From positions 496,001 through 560,000 of the forward strand of contig NZ_JACJPL010000027.1 of NCBI RefSeq assembly GCF_014696065.1: DNA of 64,000 nt, given 5' to 3'. Positions 56,147-64,000 of this stretch are shown piece after piece. The translations under genes and the position numbers were made by a program. The first letter of the stretch is position 1. Every line of letters begins with the position of its first letter. The DNA is from Leptolyngbya sp. FACHB-261. Lineage in GTDB: Bacteria; Cyanobacteriota; Cyanobacteriia; FACHB-261. Below the pieces are notes generated by a model, which saw only the letters and a list, made by a program, of their open reading frames with translations, did no database searches and was not told the DNA's origin.

Positions 56147-56374
56147 GGCATCCGCTTGAAATTCGTGACAAAGAGATTCAATGAGTAAGATAGAAGAGAC
56201 TCCTGTGGACAGGAGCCTCTAAGTATAGTTACAACAGAATCTCTTAGCCATAAATACACCAATGACCCAGTTGGTGGAGGTTGCGCCGTTGGATCCGGAG
56301 TTAAATGAGAGTTTCCAAACTGAGCAGAGTTTTTCCGTCCCCTGTTGCAAATTCTTGATTTCTGGAGCGCTCCG

Positions 56375-56644
56375 ATGACCAACTCAGCCCAGTCCACACC
56401 CATGAGTTCCATGCCACCCGAGTTGGCCGAACATCTTGCTGACCTGCGGCAAAAAGATCAGGTTCTCCATGACATCCTGGCGGTTGATGTTTGGGCATTA
56501 GCGAAAACCATGGATGAATTTCAGCCCGGTTTTTGGGCTGCGTTCATGAAAAACCGGGCCGAGGCGACCCGTCGCTTTATCGAAGCTCGTAATCAGCAAA
56601 CCCGTCACGGCACAGGGATTCGTCATCCCTTCTTTGACCTATAG
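56375..56644 (+). CDS. Small hypothetical protein
   Basis: An 89-residue protein from ATG 56375, with GGAG 7 bases upstream (a TTG at 56345 would add ten residues). It is mostly helical, with two helices around PPELAEHLADLRQKDQVLHD and FQPGFWAAFMKNRAEATRRF and a conserved-looking end GTGIRHPFFDL. I do not recognise the family; the absence of signal or membrane parts suggests a small cytosolic protein. Confidence 0.6.
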   Translation: MTNSAQSTPMSSMPPELAEHLADLRQKDQVLHDILAVDVWALAKTMDEFQPGFWAAFMKNRAEATRRFIEARNQQTRHGTGIRHPFFDL

Positions 56645-56716
56645 CTTGACGAGTCGCTCGACTTGTCATTTGGTGCTTAGCTACTTAGCTCCACACTGCT
56701 AGGCCTTAGCTGGATC

Positions 56717-56986
56717 TCACAAAGCTTGAATCCACTCGTGGATCTCATACTCAGTCCAGATGCCGTTCTGCCAATAGGGATCAGCTTCCACCCATGCCTT
56801 AACAGTTTCGGTGTCTTTCGCTTCGTAGATGCCAAACACCTTGCGCAAGTCTTGGGTTGGACCGATGGTGACGAGGTAACCTGCCTCCTTCAGTTTCTGA
56901 AGATTGTCTAGATGAGCTTGACGGTAAGGGGCTCGCTTTTCCACGACATTGTCGCAATACGAACCCCAGAGAACGTACTTGGGCAC
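56717..56986 (-). CDS. YciI-like protein
   Basis: An 89-residue ferredoxin-fold protein of the YciI family (YVLWGSYCDN; RQAHLDNLQKLKEAGYLVTIGP with the conserved His; WVEADPYWQNGIWTEYEIHEW). Members may act as small lyases or dehalogenase-like enzymes, but most are uncharacterised. It starts 5 bases after the end of pheT and is co-transcribed with it. Confidence 0.9.
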   Translation of the reverse strand: MPKYVLWGSYCDNVVEKRAPYRQAHLDNLQKLKEAGYLVTIGPTQDLRKVFGIYEAKDTETVKAWVEADPYWQNGIWTEYEIHEWIQAL

Positions 56987-56990
56987 CAGC

Positions 56991-59441
56991 TTAACTCCGC
57001 AGACTGATATTGAACTTGTCGACTAGGGCCTCGCGCACATTCTGGTGTACCGGCTCAACTTCCTGATCGGTCAGAGTACGCTCGCTAGAACGGTAAACCA
57101 GGCGGAAGGCCAGACTGCGCCTCCCGGTTGGGACGCCCTCACCTCGGTACTCGTCAAAGACCGATACCGATTCCAGCAGGGGACCAGCCGCGTTGCTAAT
57201 CGTGCGTTGTAACTCTGACACCGATAGATCCAACGGCGCGAACAGGGCAAGATCCCGGTCAGAAGCTGGATAGGTCGAGTAAGGCTTGAAAATTGCCACA
57301 GGTCTGCGGTCCATCGCAGACATCAGGACATACAGATCCAGCTCAAAGGCATACACCTCATCGGGCAAGCCGCGCTCTTGACGGAACTGAGGATGGAGTT
57401 GTCCAAAGCTACCCAGACGCTCGCCTGAGATCCAGAGCGAAGCCGTACGTCCAGGATGCAGGCGGGGATCACGACGATCGGGTTGATATTCGACGCTAAG
57501 CCCTAGCCGTTCAAAGGCCGATTCCAAAAGACCTTTAGCGCTGTACCAATCCAGAGGCCGATTCTGGTGCTGCCAGGTTCCCACGGTGTTGTCACCGCCA
57601 AGAATGCCTGCCAGGTGCTCGGCTTCGCTGTTGCCCTCCTCGCTGCGAGAGAAAACCCGCCCAACTTCAAAGCCGTTGAGCGGACCATTGCCCTGGTCAA
57701 GGTTGTAGCTGAAGGCTCCAACCAGGCCATCCAACAGCTCGTATCGAAGCGCTGAATACTCTGCCAGCAGAGGATTGCTCAGTTGGACCTGCACCGACTG
57801 CTCGCTCTCATTGGGCGATACCAGTGAGTAGTGGATCAGCTCAGTCAGGCCAATCGCCCGGAAGGCCTCACGAATTCGCCGCAGTAAAGCCTGCTCGACC
57901 GAGAGGTAACCTAGCTCACTCTTAGCGGGTAAGGTATCGCTGAAGTTGTCGTAGCCGTAGAGCCGCGCGATCTCTTCGATCAGGTCGATCTCGCGCTCCA
58001 TGTCTCGATAGCGATAGGGCGGCACACCCACTGTCCAGACCCGCTCCTCAGTGCGCTGCACGCTAAAGCCTAGTGAGGTCAAAATGCGCTCGATCTGCTC
58101 AGGCGGGATTTCTCCTTCGAACTCGTCTTCCTCAGAAGCATTGGCGTTCTCGCCATCGGTGGGTTCGACAGGACCCAAAACCTGAGCCACGCGGTCCAGA
58201 CGCAGCTCAATCGTGCGGGGCAGAATTTGACGCGCATCCGCAATGCTCTGGGCTGTCGCCTGGCCCCCAGCCAACTCGGTAATCAAAGCAATGGCACGGG
58301 CACAGGCCATTTCCAATTCTGCAAAGTTGACGCCGCGTTCATAACGGGTTGAGGCCTCGCTGCGTAAGCCCTGGGCCCGCGCTGAGCGCCGTACCGCCAC
58401 CGGGTCAAACAGAGCTGCTTCCAGAACCAGATTGACCGTCTGTTCAGACACTTCGGACTCTTCACCGCCCATCACACCAGCTAGGGCAATAGGCTTGTCA
58501 CCATCGGTAATCACTAAGTTGGCAGCTTGCAAGTCACGTTTCTGACTGTCTAGCGTCGTTAATGTCTCACCCGACTTGGCAAAACGCACACCTACAGTAA
58601 TTGGGTCCTGCCGCCGCAACTGGTCGGCATCAAAGGCGTGCAAGGGCTGACCCCACTCCAACAGAACGTAGTTGGTTACATCTACAACATTGCTAATGGG
58701 GCGAATACCAGCAGCTTGAAGGCGACGCTGCAACCACTCTGGCGAAGGGCCAATCTTCACGCCCTCGATCAAGGTGCCAATGTAGGCAGGACAAGCCTGG
58801 GGTTCTTCAACCTGCAACCGCAGTGAGCTGGCTGCGTCTGTAGGAATCTCCAGTTTGGGGGTGATGGGCAGTTTGAGCTGGCCGTTGGTTAGAGCAGCCA
58901 CCTCACGGGCAATACCCACCATGCTTAGAGCATCGGCACGGTTAGCAGTGGACGAGAGATCCAGGACAACGTCATCCAGTCCCAAGAGGGGCCGCACGTC
59001 AGAGCCCAGCTTGAGATCTGGCTGGTTGAAGCTGTGGATGCCCTCAGATTTAGTCGACAATCCTAACTCGGCTAGCGAGCAGATCATGCCCTCAGAAGTC
59101 ACGCCCCGCAGCTTAGAGGGACGAATTTTGAGGCTGATTTTCGGTAGCTCAGTGCCCACGGTTGCCACGGGCACGAATAGCCCAGCAGCGACATTAGCGG
59201 CACCGCAGACAATGTTCAGTGGTTTCTCAGCTCCGATATCTACCTGGCAAACGCTGAGCTTATCGGCATTGGGATGTTGTTCGCGGCTGAGCACATGCCC
59301 AACCACGACCCCCTTGGCCCAAGTGCGACGGTCTTCGATTTCCTCGACTTCAAACCCGGCCATAGTCAGGGCATGGGCCAACGCCTCAGGCGATAGGTCG
59401 AAGGTCACCAGTTCGCGCAACCAGTTGAGGGAAATTTTCAT
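56991..59441 (-). CDS. pheT: Phenylalanine--tRNA ligase beta subunit
   Basis: The 816-residue beta chain of PheRS, usual length. Domains in order: B1 with the start [12 protein letters not shown], a tRNA-binding OB-fold ([25 protein letters not shown], about 42-150), B3/B4 editing region, B5 with [22 protein letters not shown]-type conservation earlier, and the C-terminal FDX-ACB domain ending in a ferredoxin-like fold ([34 protein letters not shown]). It needs PheS, which is not in the window. A YciI gene follows 5 bases later. Confidence 0.97.
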   Translation of the reverse strand: MKISLNWLRELVTFDLSPEALAHALTMAGFEVEEIEDRRTWAKGVVVGHVLSREQHPNADKLSVCQVDIGAEKPLNIVCGAANVAAGLFVPVATVGTELPKISLKIRPSKLRGVTSEGMICSLAELGLSTKSEGIHSFNQPDLKLGSDVRPLLGLDDVVLDLSSTANRADALSMVGIAREVAALTNGQLKLPITPKLEIPTDAASSLRLQVEEPQACPAYIGTLIEGVKIGPSPEWLQRRLQAAGIRPISNVVDVTNYVLLEWGQPLHAFDADQLRRQDPITVGVRFAKSGETLTTLDSQKRDLQAANLVITDGDKPIALAGVMGGEESEVSEQTVNLVLEAALFDPVAVRRSARAQGLRSEASTRYERGVNFAELEMACARAIALITELAGGQATAQSIADARQILPRTIELRLDRVAQVLGPVEPTDGENANASEEDEFEGEIPPEQIERILTSLGFSVQRTEERVWTVGVPPYRYRDMEREIDLIEEIARLYGYDNFSDTLPAKSELGYLSVEQALLRRIREAFRAIGLTELIHYSLVSPNESEQSVQVQLSNPLLAEYSALRYELLDGLVGAFSYNLDQGNGPLNGFEVGRVFSRSEEGNSEAEHLAGILGGDNTVGTWQHQNRPLDWYSAKGLLESAFERLGLSVEYQPDRRDPRLHPGRTASLWISGERLGSFGQLHPQFRQERGLPDEVYAFELDLYVLMSAMDRRPVAIFKPYSTYPASDRDLALFAPLDLSVSELQRTISNAAGPLLESVSVFDEYRGEGVPTGRRSLAFRLVYRSSERTLTDQEVEPVHQNVREALVDKFNISLRS

Positions 59442-59547
59442 ATTCGTCTATGCTGTGAAGTCCGCCCAGCCCTGATCGTACCAGTTAGGCTTGATTGGAT
59501 AGTCGGCCTGATAAAGTGAAGGCTGCGTATATCTCGGGGAGAGAGCC

Positions 59548-59973
59548 ATGACTCGCGCCATTATGGAAACAGACAAAGGCACCATTCATCTGGAGCTTTT
59601 TGATCAAGACGCCCCCGGCACCGTTAAGAACTTCGTGGACCTCGCGAACAAAGGCTTCTACAACGGCCTAAATTTCCACCGAGTGATCCCAAATTTCATG
59701 ATTCAGGGCGGTTGCCCACAGGGTACGGGCACGGCGGGTCCGGGCTACACCATTAAGTGTGAAACCAAGGGCAATCCCAATAAGCATTTGGCGGGTACGC
59801 TGTCGATGGCCCATGCCGGCAAAGACACGGGTGGTAGCCAGTTTTTTATCTGCCATTCGCCCCAATCACATTTGGATGGTGTCCACACCGCTTTCGGCAA
59901 AACCGAAGATATGGATGTGGTCAATGCCATTCGCCAAGGCGACAAAATCAAGTCGGTCACGATTGAGGCTTAG
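59548..59973 (+). CDS. Cyclophilin-type peptidyl-prolyl isomerase
   Basis: A 141-residue cytosolic cyclophilin. Active-site motifs [51 protein letters not shown] (cited in parts) are complete. It accelerates cis-trans isomerisation of prolyl bonds. It starts with a strong GGGGAGAGAG ribosome site. No export signal. Divergent from pheT. Confidence 0.95.
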   Translation: MTRAIMETDKGTIHLELFDQDAPGTVKNFVDLANKGFYNGLNFHRVIPNFMIQGGCPQGTGTAGPGYTIKCETKGNPNKHLAGTLSMAHAGKDTGGSQFFICHSPQSHLDGVHTAFGKTEDMDVVNAIRQGDKIKSVTIEA

Positions 59974-60045
59974 GATTGGGGCCTGGTTGGTTGGGGCCTA
60001 GTTAATTGAGGCTCTAAAACTCGGGCCAGATTGATTCCAGTTGAT

Positions 60046-60094
60046 CACAGCCAGTTGATTGCAGTTGGTTGATTGCAGTTGGTTGATTGCAGTT
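60046..60094 (+). repeat. Short tandem repeat before the hydrolase gene
   Basis: Three imperfect copies of a GTTGATTGCAGTTG-type unit, about 14 bases each, lie in the leader of the dienelactone hydrolase gene. They could be a recent slippage product; no protein is encoded. Confidence 0.7.
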
Positions 60095-60107
60095 TAGAGA
60101 AAAGACT

Positions 60108-60770
60108 ATGGGCACGGACATCGCAAACATTGGCTATCTGGCAGTCCCGGAATCGGGATCAGGGCCAGGGCTGCTCGTGCTCCAGGAATGGTGGGGGCTG
60201 GTGCCGCACATTAAAGATGTTGCTGACCGTTTTGCGGCGGCTGGCTATGTGGCACTGGCTCCCGATTTGTTCCACGGGGTGCAGACTAGTTCGCCGGATG
60301 AAGCAGGGCGCTTGTTGATGGCGCTCAACATCGAGCAGACCGCGCAGGATTTGCAAACCGCAGCAGACTTTTTGCTAAACCACGAAGCCGTGACCAGCCA
60401 AAAACTGGGAGTTGTGGGCTTCTGCATGGGGGGTCAATTGGCCTTGCTGGCAGCGACGGTGAGCCAGAGTATTGGCGCAGTCGTGGATTTTTACGGCATT
60501 CATCCCCATGTCAAGCCTGACTTCAGCAAACTCAAAGCGCCTGTGCTAGGGCTATTTGCCGAGCACGATAGCTCTGTGACGGCGGAGGCAGTTTACGAAT
60601 TACAGACCGCGATTCGTAAGGCGGGCGGTTCAATCCAGGCCAGAATTTATCCAGACGTGGATCACGCCTTTTTCAACGACACCCGACCTGAGGTTTACAA
60701 TGAGCCCGTGGCTCAGGATGCCTGGGAACGGACGCTCGATTTCTTCCAGCAAAATCTAATTGCAGCTTGA
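60108..60770 (+). CDS. Dienelactone hydrolase-family protein
   Basis: From ATG 60108 it has 220 residues. The nucleophile is the Cys of GFCMGGQLAL, characteristic of dienelactone hydrolases; Asp in EHDSSV and His in DVDHAFFND complete the triad, and Glu in VLQEWWGL is the conserved activator. Natural substrates in cyanobacteria are not known; the fold also hydrolyses other esters and lactones. It is followed 4 bases later by TerB. Confidence 0.92.
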   Translation: MGTDIANIGYLAVPESGSGPGLLVLQEWWGLVPHIKDVADRFAAAGYVALAPDLFHGVQTSSPDEAGRLLMALNIEQTAQDLQTAADFLLNHEAVTSQKLGVVGFCMGGQLALLAATVSQSIGAVVDFYGIHPHVKPDFSKLKAPVLGLFAEHDSSVTAEAVYELQTAIRKAGGSIQARIYPDVDHAFFNDTRPEVYNEPVAQDAWERTLDFFQQNLIAA

Positions 60771-60773
60771 GCG

Positions 60774-61199
60774 ATGGAGCCTGACCCTCAGCAACGTTTA
60801 CTGCTCAAAATCGTTCTGGGGTCTGCCTGGATCGATGGGGCACTTCAGCCTGCGGAATTGACCTATTTGCAAACGCTGCTCCAGCGCTACGGCGAGTCCT
60901 ACAATCGGGAACTCAAAGAGCTGACCCAGCAGCGTGTATCACGCACTGAAACTGAAGCCTGGATCGTGGAATATCTCAACGATACCGGCGAAGAGGGCCG
61001 CCGTAAACTGCTGGCTGAAATCGCCAATACGCTGTTTGCTGATGAGCGTATTTCGGACCTGGAGCGCGAGTTGCTGGATGAATATCACACGATGATGAGT
61101 CTCATCCCCAACCAGGAACAGGAGCATCACTTCGCTCAGAATATTCTGGAGCCGATTGGCCGTTTCTTGAAAAAAGTCATCGGTCTGAACCCTTCCTGA
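60774..61199 (+). CDS. TerB-family protein
   Basis: A 141-residue all-helical protein of the TerB/DjlA-N type (LLKIVLGSAWIDGALQPAEL with the acidic WIDG loop; NTLFADERISDLERELLDEY as the second copy). The family binds metals and is associated with tellurite resistance or phage defence, but the role of stand-alone members is unclear. It lies 4 bases after the hydrolase and its stop overlaps the Dam start (TGATG). Confidence 0.85.
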   Translation: MEPDPQQRLLLKIVLGSAWIDGALQPAELTYLQTLLQRYGESYNRELKELTQQRVSRTETEAWIVEYLNDTGEEGRRKLLAEIANTLFADERISDLERELLDEYHTMMSLIPNQEQEHHFAQNILEPIGRFLKKVIGLNPS

Positions 61200-62014
61200 T
61201 GCCACTACAGGCGAAACCTTTTCTGAAATGGGCAGGTGGCAAAGGGCGATTGTTAGCTCAGTATCAGCCCTATTTGCCAAGTGAATTCAAAACTTATTTT
61301 GAGCCCTTCTTAGGCGGGGCTGCTGTATTTTTTCATCTGGCCCCGGCGCGAGCGGTACTGACCGATATTAACCCAGAGCTGATTAACCTTTACACCTGTG
61401 TTCGCGATCAGGTCGAAGCAGTAATCCAGCTCTTGGCTCAACACAAAGCCCAGCACTGTGATGCTTATTACTATCAGATTCGAGCTCTGCCTAAGCAGCA
61501 AACTCTGAACTCAGTCGAGCGAGCAGCTCGCATTCTTTATCTCAATAAAACCTGCTTCAACGGCTTATATCGAGAGAATGCGTTGGGACATTTTAATGTC
61601 CCAATGGGGCGTTATCGCAATCCTCAAATTTACGATCCGAATCTACTGCGACAAACCTCAGATATGCTCCGGGTTGCTGAGATTGCAGTGCAGCCCTTTC
61701 AGGCGGTTTTAGAGACTGCAACTCCGGCTGATTTCGTTTACTTTGACCCACCTTATCAGCCAATTTCAGCAACCAGTAGTTTCACGGCCTACAGTCGCTT
61801 TAGCTTCTGTGAGGCGGATCAAATTGCCCTGCGCGATGTTTTTGCTCAGCTGCAAATGCGGGGCGTCCGTACTATGCTTTCGAATTCCGATTGTCCCTTT
61901 ATTCGCGACTTGTATGCCGACTTTCGGGTGATCTCGATTGAGGCCAGTCGAGCGATTAATTCTCGACCTGACCGGCGTGGCAAAGTTTCCGAAGTGCTGG
62001 TGCTGAGCTGGTAG
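61199..62014 (+). CDS. DNA adenine methylase (Dam family)
   Basis: A 271-residue N6-adenine methyltransferase of the D12/Dam class. AdoMet-binding FLKWAGGKGRLL at 9-20 and FEPFLGGAAVFF, then the catalytic DPPY in VYFDPPYQP, are intact, and the C-terminus has the family's SNSD block. No restriction gene is adjacent, so it is an orphan, probably GATC-specific. Its ATG overlaps the TerB stop. Confidence 0.93.
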   Translation: MPLQAKPFLKWAGGKGRLLAQYQPYLPSEFKTYFEPFLGGAAVFFHLAPARAVLTDINPELINLYTCVRDQVEAVIQLLAQHKAQHCDAYYYQIRALPKQQTLNSVERAARILYLNKTCFNGLYRENALGHFNVPMGRYRNPQIYDPNLLRQTSDMLRVAEIAVQPFQAVLETATPADFVYFDPPYQPISATSSFTAYSRFSFCEADQIALRDVFAQLQMRGVRTMLSNSDCPFIRDLYADFRVISIEASRAINSRPDRRGKVSEVLVLSW

Positions 62015-62048
62015 ACAGAGTTCTCTTCCTTACAGCCCTATCCTTACA

Positions 62049-62831
62049 ATGGAAGCCAAGAGCAGCTCATACAAACCTGAAGTGACTGTAAGGCAGGATG
62101 CGATGGCTTATAGCGCTCAAGACGTTGAAGCACAGATGCCCGATACCAGCCAGCTCTTAAGCGATGAACCAGAGATGGAAAGCTCTCTGCACTACCTACA
62201 ATTGCTGATTTTGGTCACCTGTCTGGAGTGGCTCTGGCGCGGGCGCGAAGACTTTTTCATTGGGGCTAACCTCACCATCTACTTCAGCCGCCAACAACTA
62301 CGCAACCGCGACTTCCGAGGCCCAGACTTCTTCCTAGTCAAAGACACCGAAAAGCGGCCCCGCAAATCCTGGGTGGTATGGGAAGAAGATGGCCGCTACC
62401 CCGATTTGATTATTGAACTACTGTCTAGCTCCACGGCTGATACTGACCGTAATCTCAAGAAGACCCTTTACCAGGACCGCTTCCGGACACCTGAGTATTT
62501 CTGGTTTTCGCCTGAGACTTTAGAATTCGCTGGCTTTCGGCTTCATGGCAGGCAGTATGAGGCAATCACCCCTATTGCACAGGGTTGGCTTTGGAGCCAA
62601 GAGCTAGAGCTGTATTTGGGTGTTGATGCAGGTCAGTTGCGCTACTTCACAGCAGAGGGCGAGAGAGTTCCCACACCTGAGGAAGCAGCACAACAACAAC
62701 AGCAACGGGCCGAACAAGAACAACTACGCGCTGAGCAAGCAGAACTTGCCTTGCAACAAGCTCAAACTAGAGCCGAACAGTTGCAAGAACAGCTACGAGC
62801 GCTTGGAATTGACCCAGAGGCATCAAGCTGA
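62049..62831 (+). CDS. Uma2-family protein (putative nuclease)
   Basis: A 260-residue member of the Uma2 family with an intact PD-(D/E)xK-type core: RGPDFFLVKD, then PDLIIELLSSSTADTDRNLKK and the YWFSP segment. The C-terminal 50 residues are a coiled coil rich in Gln/Glu/Ala (QQQQQRAEQEQLRAEQ). Despite the name, activity is mostly untested. Intact here in contrast to the decayed copy at 46795. ATG at 62049; a later ATG at 62103 is possible. Confidence 0.9.
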   Translation: MEAKSSSYKPEVTVRQDAMAYSAQDVEAQMPDTSQLLSDEPEMESSLHYLQLLILVTCLEWLWRGREDFFIGANLTIYFSRQQLRNRDFRGPDFFLVKDTEKRPRKSWVVWEEDGRYPDLIIELLSSSTADTDRNLKKTLYQDRFRTPEYFWFSPETLEFAGFRLHGRQYEAITPIAQGWLWSQELELYLGVDAGQLRYFTAEGERVPTPEEAAQQQQQRAEQEQLRAEQAELALQQAQTRAEQLQEQLRALGIDPEASS

Positions 62832-62851
62832 GCCTGAACTTGCCACAGTGA

Positions 62852-64000
62852 TCACGAACCTTGAGCTTGAGCCCAGGATTGCCGGCGCTGTAGCCACAAC
62901 CCCATAACCAAGCCCAGAAGCACGATGCTGGTGAAATATCCCAAGGCAATCAGCCGAACCAATAGCGGTGGGGCTACGCCTTCAGCCTCAATTTCTTGTA
63001 CAACTTTAAAAGGCTTAAATTGGCGTCCGGCAGTTGACTGCGGTAAAACAGTCACTTCAAGCCGATGCGGTGCCCCATCAAAAAATTGTTGTCGCCAAGC
63101 AAGTTGCCCAGCCGGATCTGGAGTGCCGGTATAAGCGAAAGCCAACCAATTTTCTTCGAGTTGCCTGGTCTGAATCTGAAAAGCTAGATCAGTCGCAGGC
63201 TGGCCTGTTTGTTGATCAATTGCCTGAATTTGCAACTGTGCTAGTTGTCCAACAGTTGCTTGAGTATCGCCGATTATTCGAACCTCTAACCCCTGCGATT
63301 GGGCAATTCCTTGAGGGATTTGAGCGGACGAAACTTCTGAATGCTCATGGTGATGCGCGTGGGATTCTGCCAGCTCAGCACTGATATTGACAACCAGTAA
63401 AGCCACAATTGCCACAAGCACAACAGCACTCAGCAATAGTCGAATCGATTGGGGAGCAATCTCACCCGGTTGGATGACTTGAGGTTTGCCAATCAGCCAA
63501 CCCCCACCTAAACCCACCAGCCAAAGCATCACCGCCAGAATTGCAAAGTTGCGATATTTGTTGCTGTGTTCGCTCACCCGCAATGTGAGTGTTTGGGCAA
63601 TGGGCGCAAAGGCATCGGTATCAACGGGTAAAACCTCCACGGCCAGTCGATAGTTGCCCCGAATCGGTAGCATCTGCTGGAGCTGCAATTCGCCGCGTTC
63701 AGTTTCAGCCGTCAGCTCTAGTAATTGAGTTCCTTCAACTACTGGAAAATCAGTCGAGAACCACGGATTGTGAGACGGTGCAAACAGTTGCAGGTGCACT
63801 TTAGCTTTCGGCAAAGGCTGTCCTGCTGCATCTCGGAGTTGCAAGGTCAAAATGGGTGCAGATTGAGCAGTTTCCCCCGTGGCATCGAAGGGCACCAACT
63901 GGTCAAGCGGCGGTTGGGTAATGAGTTGCAAGCTAGCTTGCGGCAGACGCGCTGAGGCCACAACAGCCAGGCTCAACAGCCCAATTAGGCTGAGGAGCGT
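62852..64000 (-). CDS. Membrane protein of unknown function, N-terminus cut by window edge
   Basis: The frame runs open through the right edge, so the start lies beyond 64000. The visible part has a hydrophobic signal end (LLSLIGLLSLAVVASA), an extracytoplasmic beta-rich domain (about 120 residues), two central helices (FAILAVMLWLVGLGGGWLIG; LLLSAVVLVAIVALLVVNI), a His-rich loop (HAHHHEHSE), a second beta-rich domain and a final helix (LIALGYFTSIVLLGLVMGLWL). The His cluster suggests metal binding, perhaps copper or nickel, but no family is recognised. Confidence 0.75.
   Translation of the reverse strand, partial: TLLSLIGLLSLAVVASARLPQASLQLITQPPLDQLVPFDATGETAQSAPILTLQLRDAAGQPLPKAKVHLQLFAPSHNPWFSTDFPVVEGTQLLELTAETERGELQLQQMLPIRGNYRLAVEVLPVDTDAFAPIAQTLTLRVSEHSNKYRNFAILAVMLWLVGLGGGWLIGKPQVIQPGEIAPQSIRLLLSAVVLVAIVALLVVNISAELAESHAHHHEHSEVSSAQIPQGIAQSQGLEVRIIGDTQATVGQLAQLQIQAIDQQTGQPATDLAFQIQTRQLEENWLAFAYTGTPDPAGQLAWRQQFFDGAPHRLEVTVLPQSTAGRQFKPFKVVQEIEAEGVAPPLLVRLIALGYFTSIVLLGLVMGLWLQRRQSWAQAQGS

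Overview
The window is chromosomal DNA from a cyanobacterium. The evidence is the photosystem II gene psbI, a GifB-like glutamine synthetase inactivating factor behind a glutamine riboswitch, perfect NtcA-type boxes, a HetP-family protein, a cyanobacterial group 2 sigma factor, DUF1997 and DUF3769 (LptD-like) proteins, and a TPP-riboswitch-controlled thiC. HetP, PEP-CTERM and haemagglutinin-type proteins suggest a filamentous or otherwise complex lineage, but I cannot name the genus. There are no insertion sequences, phage genes, CRISPR arrays or rRNA.

Layout. 1-6.8 kb: a PEP-CTERM surface protein, a valine-pyruvate transaminase, thiC with riboswitch and terminator, a HetP-family gene behind a long leader, and a cysteine-cluster protein. 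7-17.6 kb: a double-domain ArsA/Get3-type ATPase, a group 2 sigma factor, then a cell-envelope block. That block holds a Ser/Thr kinase with TPRs, a class A penicillin-binding protein with an FHA phosphothreonine-reading domain, and a secreted NlpC/P60-like protein. 17.7-19.1 kb: SRP RNA, tRNA-Gly(CCC) and a DUF1997 protein. 19.2-24.6 kb: a nitrogen block. An operon (ABC permease, isochorismatase-type hydrolase, cupin, NCS1 permease) has a textbook NtcA-activated promoter, with a divergent 2-oxoglutarate/Fe(II) oxygenase. Next to it is a gifB-like gene whose NtcA box covers the -10 element and whose leader is a glutamine riboswitch. 24.6-35.5 kb: Maf, a 1209-residue haemagglutinin-like exoprotein, a YheT esterase, psbI, LptD-like protein, moaA and membrane proteins.

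35.8-54.7 kb is more accessory: a glutamine-synthetase-like enzyme with an AraC regulator, an SDR/NTF2/SDR/aldo-keto reductase cluster, a soluble cNMP-binding histidine kinase, an SLH stub overlapping an M28 peptidase, and EamA and LysE exporters. It also has two further AraC regulators, a decayed Uma2 gene, a long-form leuA, LysR and an NHL-thioredoxin protein. 54.8-64 kb is mostly housekeeping: pentapeptide protein, phosphatase, YciI, pheT, cyclophilin, dienelactone hydrolase, TerB, an orphan Dam methylase, an intact Uma2 protein and a membrane protein cut by the right edge.

The most interesting systems are the NtcA-controlled nitrogen block at 19.2-24.6 kb, which combines an uncharacterised nitrogen-acquisition locus with glutamine-riboswitch control of a glutamine synthetase inhibitor, and the kinase/FHA-PBP pair at 10.7-15.5 kb, which looks like phospho-control of peptidoglycan synthesis.
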